The translations under genes were made by a program, and so were the position numbers. A stretch of 49,401 nt of DNA. Source: Streptomyces albus subsp. albus (GTDB taxonomy: Bacteria; Actinomycetota; Actinomycetes; Streptomycetales; Streptomycetaceae). Location: positions 1-49,401 of the forward strand of contig NZ_JOID01000036.1 in assembly GCF_000719865.1 (NCBI RefSeq), read 5' to 3'. The notes below the pieces were generated by a model. It did not search any database. It was not told the DNA's origin and saw nothing but the letters and a program-made list of their open reading frames with translations. Below are positions 25,301 to 35,826 of the stretch, in pieces (positions within the stretch are counted from its first letter, which is position 1; every line of letters starts with the position of its first letter).

Positions 25301-27442
25301 CTGCCGCAGGTACTTCGCGTAGGCGCGCAGCACCATGGCCTGCCGCCAGGTGAGCCCGGCGCTCAGCACCAGCGCGTTGAAGCCGTCGTTCTCGGCCTCG
25401 CCCGTCCAGACGGCGGCGAACGCCTCCTGGAAGCGGTCGCGGGCGTCGTCGCCCAGGTAGTCGCCGTCGACCGCCGGCATCCGCAGCCCGAAGTCGTAGA
25501 TCCAGGCGGTGGTGCGGTCGGCGCAGCGGAGCTCGTACGGGCGTTCGTCGACGACCTCGACGCCCAGCCGCTGCAGCACGGGCAGCACCGCGGACAGCGA
25601 GACCTGCTCACCGGTGCGGTAGATCTTGAAACGCCGCTCGCCCGGGGCGGCGCCCACCGGCTCGTACAGACTGAGCGCGAAGTCCCGCTCGCCCGGGGTG
25701 AGTTTCTCCAGGTGCTGCAGGTCGGAGACGGCGCTGCGCGGCGAGTGGTCGGCCTTGTAGCCCTCGGGGAAGGCGTCGCCGTAGCGGCGGGCCAGCTCGG
25801 CGGCGTACTCCTCGCCGAGCTCCGCGTGGAGCGCCTCGGAGAAGCCGTCGGTCCAGGAGCGGGCGGCCTCGGCGAGGCGGGCCTCGATCCGCTCGGCGTC
25901 GGCGTCCGTCAGATGGGGCAGCTCCGTGCCCTGCGGCACCCGGATGACGAAGTGCAGCCGGGAGAGAATCGATTCTGTGTTCCAGGCGGTGAAGTCGACG
26001 CTGGTGCCGCCCAGCTCCTCCTTGAGGATGTCGATCAGCCGCAGCCGGACGGTGGTGTTGAAGCGGTCCCGCGGCAGGTAGACCAGGGCCGAGTAGTAGC
26101 GGCCGTACTCCTCCTGGCGCAGATAGAGGCGGAGCCTGCGGCGTTCCTGGAGGTAGAGCACGCTGGTGGCGGTGGAGCGCAGCTGGCCGACCGGGGTCTG
26201 GAACAGCTCGTCGCGCGGGTAGGTCTCCAGGATCTGCAGCAGGTCGCGGCCGTCGTGGCTGTCGGCGTCGACCCCCGCGCCGGAGAGCACCTCGGCCACC
26301 TTGCGGCGGACCACCGGGACGCGGGTGACCGACTCGGTGTACGCGGCCGAGGAGAAGAGACCGAGGAAGCGGCGCTCACCGATGACGTTGCCGTGGCTGT
26401 CGAACTTCTTGACCCCGACGTAGTCGAGGTAGGAGGGGCGGTGCACGGTGGCCCGGCTGTTGGCCTTGGTCAGCACCAGCAGCCGGTGCTCACGGGCCTT
26501 GGCCCGGGCATCGGCCGGCAGCCGGCTGAACGAGGACGAGACGGGCCGGCCCTCGCTGTCGCGCCGCTGGCTCGGGTCGGAGCGGAGGATGCCGAGCCCG
26601 GTACCCGGGACCGCGCGCAGCGCGTCCTCCTCGCCGCCGCTCTCGCTGGGCACGGACGTCAGCTCGTACTCGCGGTAGCCGAGGAAGGTGAAGTGGTCGG
26701 CGGCCAGCCAGCGGAGGAGTTCCCGGGCCTCCTCCACGTCCTGCGCCGGAACGTCCTCGGCGACCGGCTCGGTGTGGAGCTCGTCGGCGAGGCGCAGCGC
26801 GGCGCCGTGCATCTTCTCCCAGTCCTCGACGGTCTCCCGGACGTCGGAGAGAACCCGGCGCAGATCGGCGGTGATCTGCTTGAGGTCCGCGCGGTCGGTC
26901 TCGCGGTCGATCTCGACGTGGATCCAGGACTCGGAGAGCGCGTCGAGCGGGCGCTCACCGGACATCCGGCCCGGGTCGAGGACCTCGATCAGCGTGCCGG
27001 TGACATCGCGGCGGACGGGCACGAGCGGGTGCACGACGACATGGATGCCGCGGCCCTGGCGGGACAGCTCGTTGGTGACGGAGTCGACGAGGAAGGGCAT
27101 GTCGTCCGTGACCACCTCGACCACGGAGTGACTGCACGTCCAGCCGTTCTCCTCGACCGTGGGGGTGTACACCCGGACGTTCGCCTTGCCCTGCGGGCGG
27201 TTCTCGGCGAGCCGGAGGTGGGAGAGGGCCGCGCCGAGGACGTCCACCGGGTCCCGGTCGACCAGGTCCTCGGCCGCGGTGTGCCGGTAGTAGCGCTGGA
27301 GGTAGGCGCTGAGGGCCTCCTCGTCGAGGATTCCGTCGCGGTGGAAACCGGCCGGCTGGCTGCCCCCGGCCGGGCTCTTCTCGGCGACCCGGGCCGCTCT
27401 GGCGAGCAGCTCGGCCTTGGCTTCGTCCAGCTTGTTCTGCAT
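22367..27442 (-). CDS. gdh: NAD-specific glutamate dehydrogenase, large (180-kDa) class
   Basis: Cytoplasmic enzyme of 1691 residues that oxidises L-glutamate to 2-oxoglutarate and ammonium with NAD. Its length and lack of close resemblance to small GDHs place it in the GDH-180 class first described from Streptomyces clavuligerus (about 1650 residues). The N-terminal 700 residues are regulatory ACT-like modules. The catalytic core has [53 protein letters not shown] (substrate and proton-transfer lysines) and [14 protein letters not shown], a dinucleotide-binding segment. The C-terminus is helical. ATG start with AGGAG 11 nt upstream. Odd: 11-residue repeats [11 protein letters not shown] lie between NHFQ and the SFKLDP motif, from a 33-bp DNA repeat. 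It is transcribed alone. Confidence 0.97.
   Translation of the reverse strand: [1691 protein letters not shown]
24965..25052. repeat. 33-bp tandem repeat inside the glutamate dehydrogenase gene
   Basis: Identical 33-bp units at 24965-24997 and 24998-25030 and a 22-bp partial third at 25031-25052. On the coding strand they give [11 protein letters not shown] twice and part of a third, followed by a decayed copy ([16 protein letters not shown]). The frame is kept whatever the copy number. Confidence 0.95.
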
Positions 27443-28087
27443 GTCGTTCAGGCTCCTGTCGCGCGCCGTTGCGTGACGTGGGTGAAGGTGGTGGCGGTGA
27501 GCCGCGACGCGGGGTACGCGGAGGAACGCGTCGCGTCCGGCCTGCTGCCGGGATGAGAGAGGACCGGGCCGCTACCGGCCATGGTCGGCCGCTGGGACCG
27601 CTGCCGCGATCCGGCGCCGCGGGCTTCGCCGCGGCGCGCCGGGAGGCGCGATACCGCCGCCGGCCCGCGCCACGGGGCGGGGCCCCGATGGCGACGACCT
27701 GACGAGGGGGCGGCGCTGCCCCCGCGGGATATCGCGCTGATCACGGCCCCAGGCTATCGCTCCGCTCGCGGGCTGGGTCATCAGCCGATTATTCAGAACA
27801 CCGGGGCGAAATTTGACGTTGTGGACAGTGACAGCGGGGTCACCGGGGGCATCCCGGACGGCCGCCCGACCCCGGCGGGTGGGTTGAACGGCGCACGCGA
27901 CGGGCACGCCCGCGGTCGGCGGGTCGGCTCACCCCGGCGCACGCCGGAGCGCGGCCGGGCACGGCGCGGCACCGGGCCCAACCCGCCCGGTCCGTACGCC
28001 CGTTCCGGGGGTTCACCCTGTTCAGCGCCAGCCGTCCGGTGCGGCCCCGGGGCCGGCGGTGCGGCCGGACGGGGCTCTCCCGGCGGC
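27443..28087. other. Gene-poor region upstream of glutamate dehydrogenase
   Basis: About 640 bp without a convincing gene; open frames here are Arg/Gly/Pro-rich shadows. The right end holds the terminator of the HAD gene. The AT-richer stretch 27780-27830 is the most promoter-like and includes a DnaA-box-like CTGTCCACA (minus strand, 27820-27828). The GDH promoter is probably near here, which would give a leader of over 300 nt; the exact position is not clear. Confidence 0.4.
28032..28072 (-). terminator. Nested hairpin after the HAD hydrolase gene
   Basis: Outer arms CCGTCCGG (28032-28039) and CCGGACGG (28065-28072) enclose an inner palindrome GGCCCCGGGGCC (28043-28054). It lies 16 bp past the HAD stop on the minus strand. 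Confidence 0.5.
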
Positions 28088-28750
28088 TCAGCCGACGAGG
28101 CTCTCGGCCGTCTCCACCGCCTCGTCGAGCGTGTCCACGACCGGCACCCCGGCCTGTTCCAGGCTGCTCCGGCTGTGCGATCCGCCGGTGTAGAGCACGG
28201 CCCGCGCCCCGATGTGCCGGGCCGCCACGGCGTCGTCCAGCGCGTCCCCGATCACCACGACGCGATCGGCCGGTATCGCGCCCAGCGACGTGAGATGGCT
28301 CACCATCTGCTCGGCCTTGCCGACGTGGGAGGGACCCCGGCGGCCGTCCACCCGTGTGAAGTGCTCCTCGATCCCGTGGTTCCGCACGATCGGCACCAGA
28401 TGCTCGTGCGGGGCGAGGGAACACAGCGACTGGGTGTGCCCGTCCGCCCGGCGCCGGCTCAGCAGCTCCCTTGCGCCTGGGGTCAGACCGGCGGTGCCCG
28501 CCCGGGCCCAGTAGTGCCGGTGGAAGATCGCGTCCATCGTCTCCCACTCGCTGTCGGTGGGGAGCCGCCCCAGCAGCCGCTCGTAGAAGCGGGGTACTGG
28601 GACGCAGTACAGCTCCCGGTACCGCTCCAGGGTGATCGGCTCCAGGCCGAACTCCGCGAAGGAGGCGTTCGTCGCCTCGATCACGGCATCGATGTCGTGG
28701 AAGAGAGTGCCGTTCCAGTCCCACACGATGTGGGCCGTCCGCTGTCCCAT
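28088..28750 (-). CDS. HAD-family phosphatase (phosphoglycolate-phosphatase-like)
   Basis: Soluble HAD hydrolase of 220 residues with an alpha-helical cap (about 20-90). Motif I is VWDWNGTLFHD, where the second acidic residue of the usual D-x-D is Asn, as in a recurrent actinobacterial branch; the first Asp, the nucleophile, is kept. Motif II is SLCSLAPHE, the lysine of motif III is in GKAEQM, and motif IV is VVVIGDALDDAVAA. It probably removes phosphate from a small molecule; the Asp-to-Asn change may alter activity, since that residue normally acts as acid/base. ATG at 28750 is used because the strand-1 motif begins 7 residues later. A -10 box 6 nt upstream suggests a leaderless mRNA. Confidence 0.87.
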   Translation of the reverse strand: MGQRTAHIVWDWNGTLFHDIDAVIEATNASFAEFGLEPITLERYRELYCVPVPRFYERLLGRLPTDSEWETMDAIFHRHYWARAGTAGLTPGARELLSRRRADGHTQSLCSLAPHEHLVPIVRNHGIEEHFTRVDGRRGPSHVGKAEQMVSHLTSLGAIPADRVVVIGDALDDAVAARHIGARAVLYTGGSHSRSSLEQAGVPVVDTLDEAVETAESLVG

Positions 28751-28756
28751 GCCCCG

Positions 28757-28762
28757 ACGGTA
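28757..28762 (-). promoter_or_regulatory. -10 box for a leaderless HAD transcript
   Basis: On the minus strand TACCGT ends 6 nt before the ATG of the HAD gene. No Shine-Dalgarno sequence is visible, so transcription probably starts at or next to the start codon. Confidence 0.35.
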
Positions 28763-28975
28763 GCGGCGGGCACCGACAACGCGGGCGCCGGGCACCGGAT
28801 ACGGTCCCGGACCAGTGGCTTTCCGGCCACCTGGTGCCCCGGCGCCCGGTGCCCGGCCGGTGCGCGAGGGGCATTCCGGCGGGCCGGGACGGGGCCGTGG
28901 CACCAGGCCCGGGGCCGTCCCGGCCCCAGCCCTTACGGTCCTGCCGGCCGGAACCGCCGGAGCCGCGGAGCCGCG

Positions 28976-29007
28976 GGGCCGACGGGCCGACGGGCCGACG
29001 GGCCGAC
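28976..29007. repeat. Four perfect 8-bp tandem repeats
   Basis: GGGCCGAC occurs four times in a row, ending 9 bp from the stop codon of the DUF6912-type gene. Probably slippage-derived; it sits in non-coding sequence. Confidence 0.9.
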
Positions 29008-29016
29008 GGGGAACGG

Positions 29017-29523
29017 TCAGTCCAGCAGGTGCTCGATCTCCTGCGTTGCGTACCAGAGCAGTTCGTGGTCCTCGGCACCGTCCACCGTGAACCGCGCGTC
29101 CTCGTCACCCCGGTCGGCCGCGCCCAGGGCGGCGGCGGCCGCCGCCACGTCGGGCTCGGCGTCCTCCGCGTCGATGTGCACGGCCGCCGCCTTGGCCAGC
29201 GGGACGGCCGCCCGGATCCGCACCTCGCCCACGGCGGCGGGGTCCAGAGCCCGGTCCGGGTCCGCGGTGACGAGACCGTCGGGAACGTCGAGTGCCACCA
29301 CGAGCCGGCGGCGGGGAGCCCCGGGGTCGACGGCGAGCAGCCGCAGCGAGGCCTGCGCGGCCCGGTTCAGGGCGGCGTACTCCAGTTCCTCGATGTCCTC
29401 GGAGACGTACCACTCGCGCAGCGCGGGAGTGACGGCGAAGGCGTCCAGCGGAGCGGGGCCCAGTTCGCCCGCCCGCCGGGCCTCGGCGAGTCCGGGCAGG
29501 GTCGTGGGGACGTAGACGCGCAT
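29017..29523 (-). CDS. Conserved actinobacterial protein (DUF6912-type)
   Basis: Acidic soluble protein of 168 residues, function unknown. It begins MRVYVPTTLPGLAEARRAGE and continues with AFAVTPALREWYVSEDIEEL, a combination I associate with the actinobacterial DUF6912 family. No membrane segment, signal peptide or metal motif is visible. The ATG at 29523 has AGGAGAAA about 9 nt upstream. The gene is divergent from the Rv3235-like gene and follows the same direction as the HAD gene with 266 bp between them, so it may be transcribed with it. The position beside secA is conserved in streptomycetes as far as I recall. Confidence 0.82.
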   Translation of the reverse strand: MRVYVPTTLPGLAEARRAGELGPAPLDAFAVTPALREWYVSEDIEELEYAALNRAAQASLRLLAVDPGAPRRRLVVALDVPDGLVTADPDRALDPAAVGEVRIRAAVPLAKAAAVHIDAEDAEPDVAAAAAALGAADRGDEDARFTVDGAEDHELLWYATQEIEHLLD

Positions 29524-29772
29524 GGCTGCCGTTTCTCCTGAAGCACTGGCTGACGGTGCGGCCAGCATACGGGCGGCGTCCCCCTTCGAGTTGCGGGGTC
29601 AGCCCGCCGAAGGCCGTGCCCGGGCCGCCACCCCGCCTCCAAGGGACGACAAACACCCTGGTCAGCAAGGTTGTCTCACTCTGATAGGTGAACCTCCCGC
29701 GGCCCGGTCCCGCGGATCCCGCGTGGTTGCGCACCGCTGCCCGCGGTCGTTAGAAGTCTCGGCGGAGCGAAG

Positions 29773-29786
29773 TTACCGCCCGGTAA
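29773..29786. promoter_or_regulatory. Palindrome upstream of the Rv3235-like gene
   Basis: TTACCG-CC-CGGTAA is an inverted repeat with 6-bp arms, 32 bp before the ATG at 29818. Its halves read GTTACC and CTTACC on opposite strands, similar to the GTnAC-type half-sites described for MtrA, though those are usually direct repeats. Operator role is inferred. Confidence 0.35.
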
Positions 29787-29817
29787 GAGCCGGGTGCCGA
29801 CAGAACGGGGCATCGGT

Positions 29818-30339
29818 ATGGACAAGATCGGTACGGCCGGAACGGGGCGCCGCCCGACGGGACCGGGCCGCGGCCGGAACGGGCCACCGGCCCGGCGCGA
29901 CCCGCGCGGCCCCACCGGGCCGGGCGCCCTCCCGAGCGCGGGAACGCGCCGGCTGCGGGAACGCGAACTGCTGCCCCGCTATTGGTTCGCCGACCGGCTG
30001 CTGCTCACCCTCAGCGGACAGCGCCCGGTCCACTGGATGCTCGGCCACACCGCCGGCCCGGCGTACGAACAACTGGTGCGGCTCGCCCCGCGGGCACCCC
30101 TCGCCCCGCCCCGGACGACCGCGCGGGGCACCCACCCGGCGCCCGTCGTCAGCCGCTGCGACGAATACCGGCCGCGGCCCGGTGTCATCGAGGCCTACGC
30201 CCGGATCCTCACCGGCGACCGGGTACGGGCCCTGGCCTTCCGGCTGGAGCACGGCCGCGACGGCCGCTGGCGCTGCTCCGCCGTCGAGCTGGGCCCGGTT
30301 CCGGGTACCCCGGCCACGTCCGCCCCCGCGACGTCCTGA
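29818..30339 (+). CDS. Rv3235-family protein (DUF6459-type)
   Basis: Small basic protein of 173 residues. The first 45 residues are disordered, rich in Gly/Arg/Pro. The conserved part runs from about residue 50: YWFADRLLLTLSGQRPVHWM, then AYEQLVRLAP and, near the end, ARILTGDRVRALAFRLEH and GRWRCSAVELG. That pattern matches the Rv3235 family, found next to secA across actinobacteria; its function is not established. ATG at 29818 is used; GTG at 29794 in the same frame is possible, but neither has a strong Shine-Dalgarno. It is divergent from the DUF6912-type gene and convergent with secA. Confidence 0.85.
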   Translation: MDKIGTAGTGRRPTGPGRGRNGPPARRDPRGPTGPGALPSAGTRRLRERELLPRYWFADRLLLTLSGQRPVHWMLGHTAGPAYEQLVRLAPRAPLAPPRTTARGTHPAPVVSRCDEYRPRPGVIEAYARILTGDRVRALAFRLEHGRDGRWRCSAVELGPVPGTPATSAPATS

Positions 30340-30401
30340 GAGCGCCGCGAGGCCCTGAGAGCGGGGCGAGGTCTTGAGGCTGCAGTGGGCCCCGATACGC
30401 G

Positions 30402-30437
30402 GCCGGGGCCGGACACCTCGCGGTGTCCGGCCCCGGC
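30402..30437. terminator. Bidirectional terminator between the Rv3235-like gene and secA
   Basis: Perfect 16-bp arms, GCCGGGGCCGGACACC (30402-30417) and its complement (30422-30437), with a TCGC loop. It lies between convergent genes, 62 bp after one stop and 28 bp from the secA stop. Confidence 0.85.
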
Positions 30438-30465
30438 TGCCGCTCCCGCCCGGTGGGCGGCGGCG

Positions 30466-33279
<2,814 letters not shown>

Positions 33280-33553
33280 TTGGGGTGGTCTCCTTGCCGG
33301 TCGGGCCTGGCACGGTCGGGTGCGAGGGCACGACGAGGTGAGGCCTCGCCGCAACGGCCATCGTAAGTCAGGACACACCCGCATCGGGAGGTCCGTCACC
33401 ACGAAGGCGCGCACTCGCTCCGATGACCCAACGCGCGGACCGCCCGGAAGGTGCCGGGGGACCGGCCCGTTTCCGGACGACCGGGGAAGGACGCCGGCGG
33501 ATTCCTCCGCCCGCACGGGAACCCGCGTGCCCGTCCCTGTCAGTGGCTGCCTC

Positions 33554-33559
33554 TAGGGT
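33554..33559 (+). promoter_or_regulatory. -10 box for a leaderless transcript of the DNA glycosylase gene
   Basis: TAGGGT ends 6 nt before the ATG at 33566, so the transcript probably starts at the ATG; no Shine-Dalgarno is present. A matching -35 box was not found. Confidence 0.45.
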
Positions 33560-33565
33560 GCCCGC

Positions 33566-34798
33566 ATGACGAGCCTGCCGACGCCCGCCCTGGAACTCTC
33601 CGCCGACGAGGCCCGCCGCATCGCGCTGCGCGCGCAGGGGCTGCTCGGCGCCCCGGACCGCCGCTCGGGAGTCCGCGGTGTGCTGCGGAGCCTGGGCGCC
33701 GTCCAGCTGGACACCATCTCCGTGCTGGCCCGCTCACACGAACTGGTGCCGTACGCGCGGCTGGGCGCGGTCGGCAGGGAGGCCGTCGAGTCGGCGTACT
33801 GGACCGGTTCGCACGCCTTCGAATACTGGTCCCACGCCGCCTGCATCCTGCCCATCGAGGAGTGGCCGCACTTCGCCTTCCGCCGCCGGGCCCGCGCCGC
33901 ACGCGGCCACCGCTGGCACGTCATGGCGGACTCCGAGGCCTCCTGCGCCGCCGTGCGCGACCGGCTGAAGGACGAAGGCCCGCTGACAGCTTCGGAGTTG
34001 GGCGGCGCCAAGAACGGCGGCGAGTGGTACGACTGGTCCGAGACGAAGATCGCGGTGGAGTGGCTGCTCGACACCGGCGAGGTGGTCTGCGCCCGGCGCC
34101 GCGGCTGGAAGCGGGTGTACGACCTCGCCGAGCGCGTCATACCGGACCCCCTGTTCCACGACGACCTGGACGACCGCGAGTGCGTACGCCGGCTGGTGGC
34201 CCAGGCGGGGGCGGCGATGGGCGTGGCCACGCGCGCCGATCTCGCCGACTACCACCGGCTCAGGGCCGAGCAGGTCGACGAGGTCGTCGCCGACTCCGGG
34301 CTGGTCCCCGTGACCGTCCAGGGCTGGGGCAGGCCCGCCGGCCGCGGCGGTTCCCCCTCCCACTCGGGCGGCCGGCCGCCGGGCGCGGCGTGGGCGGATC
34401 CGGCGGCGCTCACCGCCCCGCCACGAGGGCGCCACCGCACGACCCTGCTCTCCCCGTTCGACTCCCTGATCTGGGACCGGCCGCGCACCGAGCGCATCTT
34501 CGGCTTCACCCACCGGCTGGAGGCCTACGTCCCCAAGCCGCGGCGGATCCACGGCTACTTCGCGATGCCGCTGCTCTCCGGCGGGAAGCTGCTGGGCCGG
34601 GTGGACCCGGCGCGCGAGGGCTCCACCCTCGTCGCCCGTCAGTTGTCCCTGCTGAACGGGCGGGCCGTGCGGCCGATGGCGGAGGCGCTGGCCGAGGCGG
34701 CCTCCTGGGTGGGATACACCCAGGTGCGCGTGGAGCGGATGGACCCTCCGGAGCTGGCCGCTCCGCTGACGAAGGCCGTCGGCGAGGTCCTCGGCTGA
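33566..34798 (+). CDS. YcaQ/AlkZ-family DNA glycosylase (winged-helix, HTH_42)
   Basis: Predicted DNA repair protein of 410 residues made of winged-helix modules. The signature GAVQLDTISVLARSHE near residue 50 corresponds to the catalytic Q-x-D/Q motif of the AlkZ/YcaQ family, and SPFDSLIWDRPRTERIFGF is the family's second hallmark, followed by EAYVP and YFAMPLL. Family members excise bulky alkyl or crosslinked bases: E. coli YcaQ unhooks interstrand crosslinks, and S. sahachiroi AlkZ gives azinomycin resistance. A Gly/Pro/Ser-rich insert of about 40 residues precedes the second hallmark. It has no biosynthetic cluster beside it, so a housekeeping repair role (YcaQ-like) is more likely than self-resistance. 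Confidence 0.9.
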   Translation: MTSLPTPALELSADEARRIALRAQGLLGAPDRRSGVRGVLRSLGAVQLDTISVLARSHELVPYARLGAVGREAVESAYWTGSHAFEYWSHAACILPIEEWPHFAFRRRARAARGHRWHVMADSEASCAAVRDRLKDEGPLTASELGGAKNGGEWYDWSETKIAVEWLLDTGEVVCARRRGWKRVYDLAERVIPDPLFHDDLDDRECVRRLVAQAGAAMGVATRADLADYHRLRAEQVDEVVADSGLVPVTVQGWGRPAGRGGSPSHSGGRPPGAAWADPAALTAPPRGRHRTTLLSPFDSLIWDRPRTERIFGFTHRLEAYVPKPRRIHGYFAMPLLSGGKLLGRVDPAREGSTLVARQLSLLNGRAVRPMAEALAEAASWVGYTQVRVERMDPPELAAPLTKAVGEVLG

Positions 34799-34848
34799 GG
34801 CCGCGCAGCCCGCTGCCGGAGGCCGGCCCCGGACGGGCGGAGGCCGGC

Positions 34849-34870
34849 CCGCACGATCACAGCCGTGCGG
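34849..34870. terminator. Hairpin between the DNA glycosylase and response-regulator genes
   Basis: CCGCACG (34849-34855) and CGTGCGG (34864-34870) pair around an eight-base loop between two convergent genes. GGAGGCCGGCCC also occurs twice just before it (34818 and 34839), which may add stem structures. Confidence 0.45.
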
Positions 34871-34919
34871 TGCCCCCTGCGCCCGGGCCGCGGCGCCGGC
34901 CCGCGAGCCCGGCCCTCGC

Positions 34920-35663
34920 TCAGCGGATCTCCAGGATCTTCTCCCGCATCGCGTACACCACGGCCTCCATCCGGGAGTGCAGCTGCAGCTTCTCCAGGAT
35001 GTTGCGCACATGGTTCTTCACGGTGTTCTCGCTGATGAAGAGCTCCTTGGCGATATCCCGGTTGTTCATGCCGGTCGCGACGAGCTTGAGGACCTCCAGC
35101 TCCCGGTCCGTGAGCCGGGGCGCGGGCACCAGCCGGCGCTCGTCGGTGCGCTGGATCATCGACTTGAACTCGGTGAGCAGCTTGGAGGCCATGGAGGGGC
35201 TGATCTGCGACTGTCCGTCCGCGACCGCGCGAATGGCGGTCGCCACCTCGTCCGTGGAGATCTCCTTGAGGAGGTAGCCGGTGGCCCCGGCCTTGATCGC
35301 CTCGTAGAGATCGGCCTCCTCGTCGCTGATCGTCAGCATGATGATCTTCGCGCTGGGAGCCACCTCCTTGAGCGACGTACAGGCCTCGATGCCGCCCCGC
35401 TTCGGCATCCGCACGTCCATGAGCACGATGTCGGGCAGCAGATCGGCCGCCTTCTCCACCGCCTCGGCGCCGTCCCCGGCCTCGCCGATGACCTCGATGT
35501 CCTCCTCCTGTGCGAGGACGATCTCCAGCCCGCGACGGAAGAGGGCGTGGTCGTCCACCACGAGGACCCGGATGGGCTCGGTGCGCGACCCGTTCGCGTC
35601 CGCGCCCGTCTCGACGGCGCCCTCGCCGTCTCCGCCGGTCACGGGCCCGAAGCTGTCCGCCAT
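34920..35663 (-). CDS. Orphan NarL/LuxR-type response regulator
   Basis: Transcription factor of 247 residues. A 30-residue Gly/Asp-rich leader precedes the receiver domain (31-150): VVDDHALFRR, phospho-acceptor Asp83 in LMDVRMP, and Lys133 in LLKEIS. The LuxR-type helix-turn-helix covers about 180-245 (LTDRELEVLKLVATGMNNRDIAKE, NTVKNHVRNIL). No histidine kinase is encoded next to it, so its signal is unknown. ATG at 35663 has a strong GGGGGGAGG upstream. It follows hpf in the same direction after 196 bp, with a hairpin and an inverted repeat between, so it likely has its own promoter. It may control stress genes such as hpf; that is inference. Confidence 0.94.
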   Translation of the reverse strand: MADSFGPVTGGDGEGAVETGADANGSRTEPIRVLVVDDHALFRRGLEIVLAQEEDIEVIGEAGDGAEAVEKAADLLPDIVLMDVRMPKRGGIEACTSLKEVAPSAKIIMLTISDEEADLYEAIKAGATGYLLKEISTDEVATAIRAVADGQSQISPSMASKLLTEFKSMIQRTDERRLVPAPRLTDRELEVLKLVATGMNNRDIAKELFISENTVKNHVRNILEKLQLHSRMEAVVYAMREKILEIR

Positions 35664-35703
35664 GGTTCCTCCCCCCGAGGGCCTGGCCCTCGATCGCGTG
35701 CCG

Positions 35704-35736
35704 GGTCAACCCGTCCTGTCGAACGGCGGGTTGACC
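35704..35736. promoter_or_regulatory. 10-bp inverted repeat upstream of the orphan response regulator
   Basis: GGTCAACCCG (35704-35713) and CGGGTTGACC (35727-35736) are perfect inverted copies separated by 13 bp, 41 bp upstream of the ATG of the response-regulator gene. Centre-to-centre distance is 23 bp, about two helical turns. It may be an autoregulatory site for the LuxR-type dimer, or a leader hairpin. Confidence 0.45.
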
Positions 35737-35790
35737 GCCTCGCCATGATTCCATGCTCAGGCGGTGGAACGACGCTTTCACGGTCGCACG

Positions 35791-35826
35791 TGGGAGCCCC
35801 CGGGGGCGCACGGACGCTCCCGGGGG
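35791..35826 (-). terminator. Hairpin after hpf
   Basis: GGGAGC (35792-35797) pairs with GCTCCC (35816-35821), and an inner GCCCCCGGGGGC palindrome (35796-35807) offers an alternative stem. It begins 34 bp past the hpf stop and separates hpf from the response-regulator gene. Confidence 0.4.

Noticed and set aside
22373..27556. A 1727-residue open frame antisense to glutamate dehydrogenase
   Set aside because: The minus strand shows GDH catalytic motifs throughout; the antisense product has biased Val/Asp/Gly-rich composition and no recognisable domain.
27572..27907. Possible small gene of 111 residues upstream of glutamate dehydrogenase
   Set aside because: No ribosome binding site, Arg/Pro-rich composition and no recognised family.
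34818..34850. GGAGGCCGGCCC direct repeat 21 bp apart between convergent genes
   Set aside because: Too GC-rich and palindromic to judge as an operator between two stop codons; more likely part of terminator structure.
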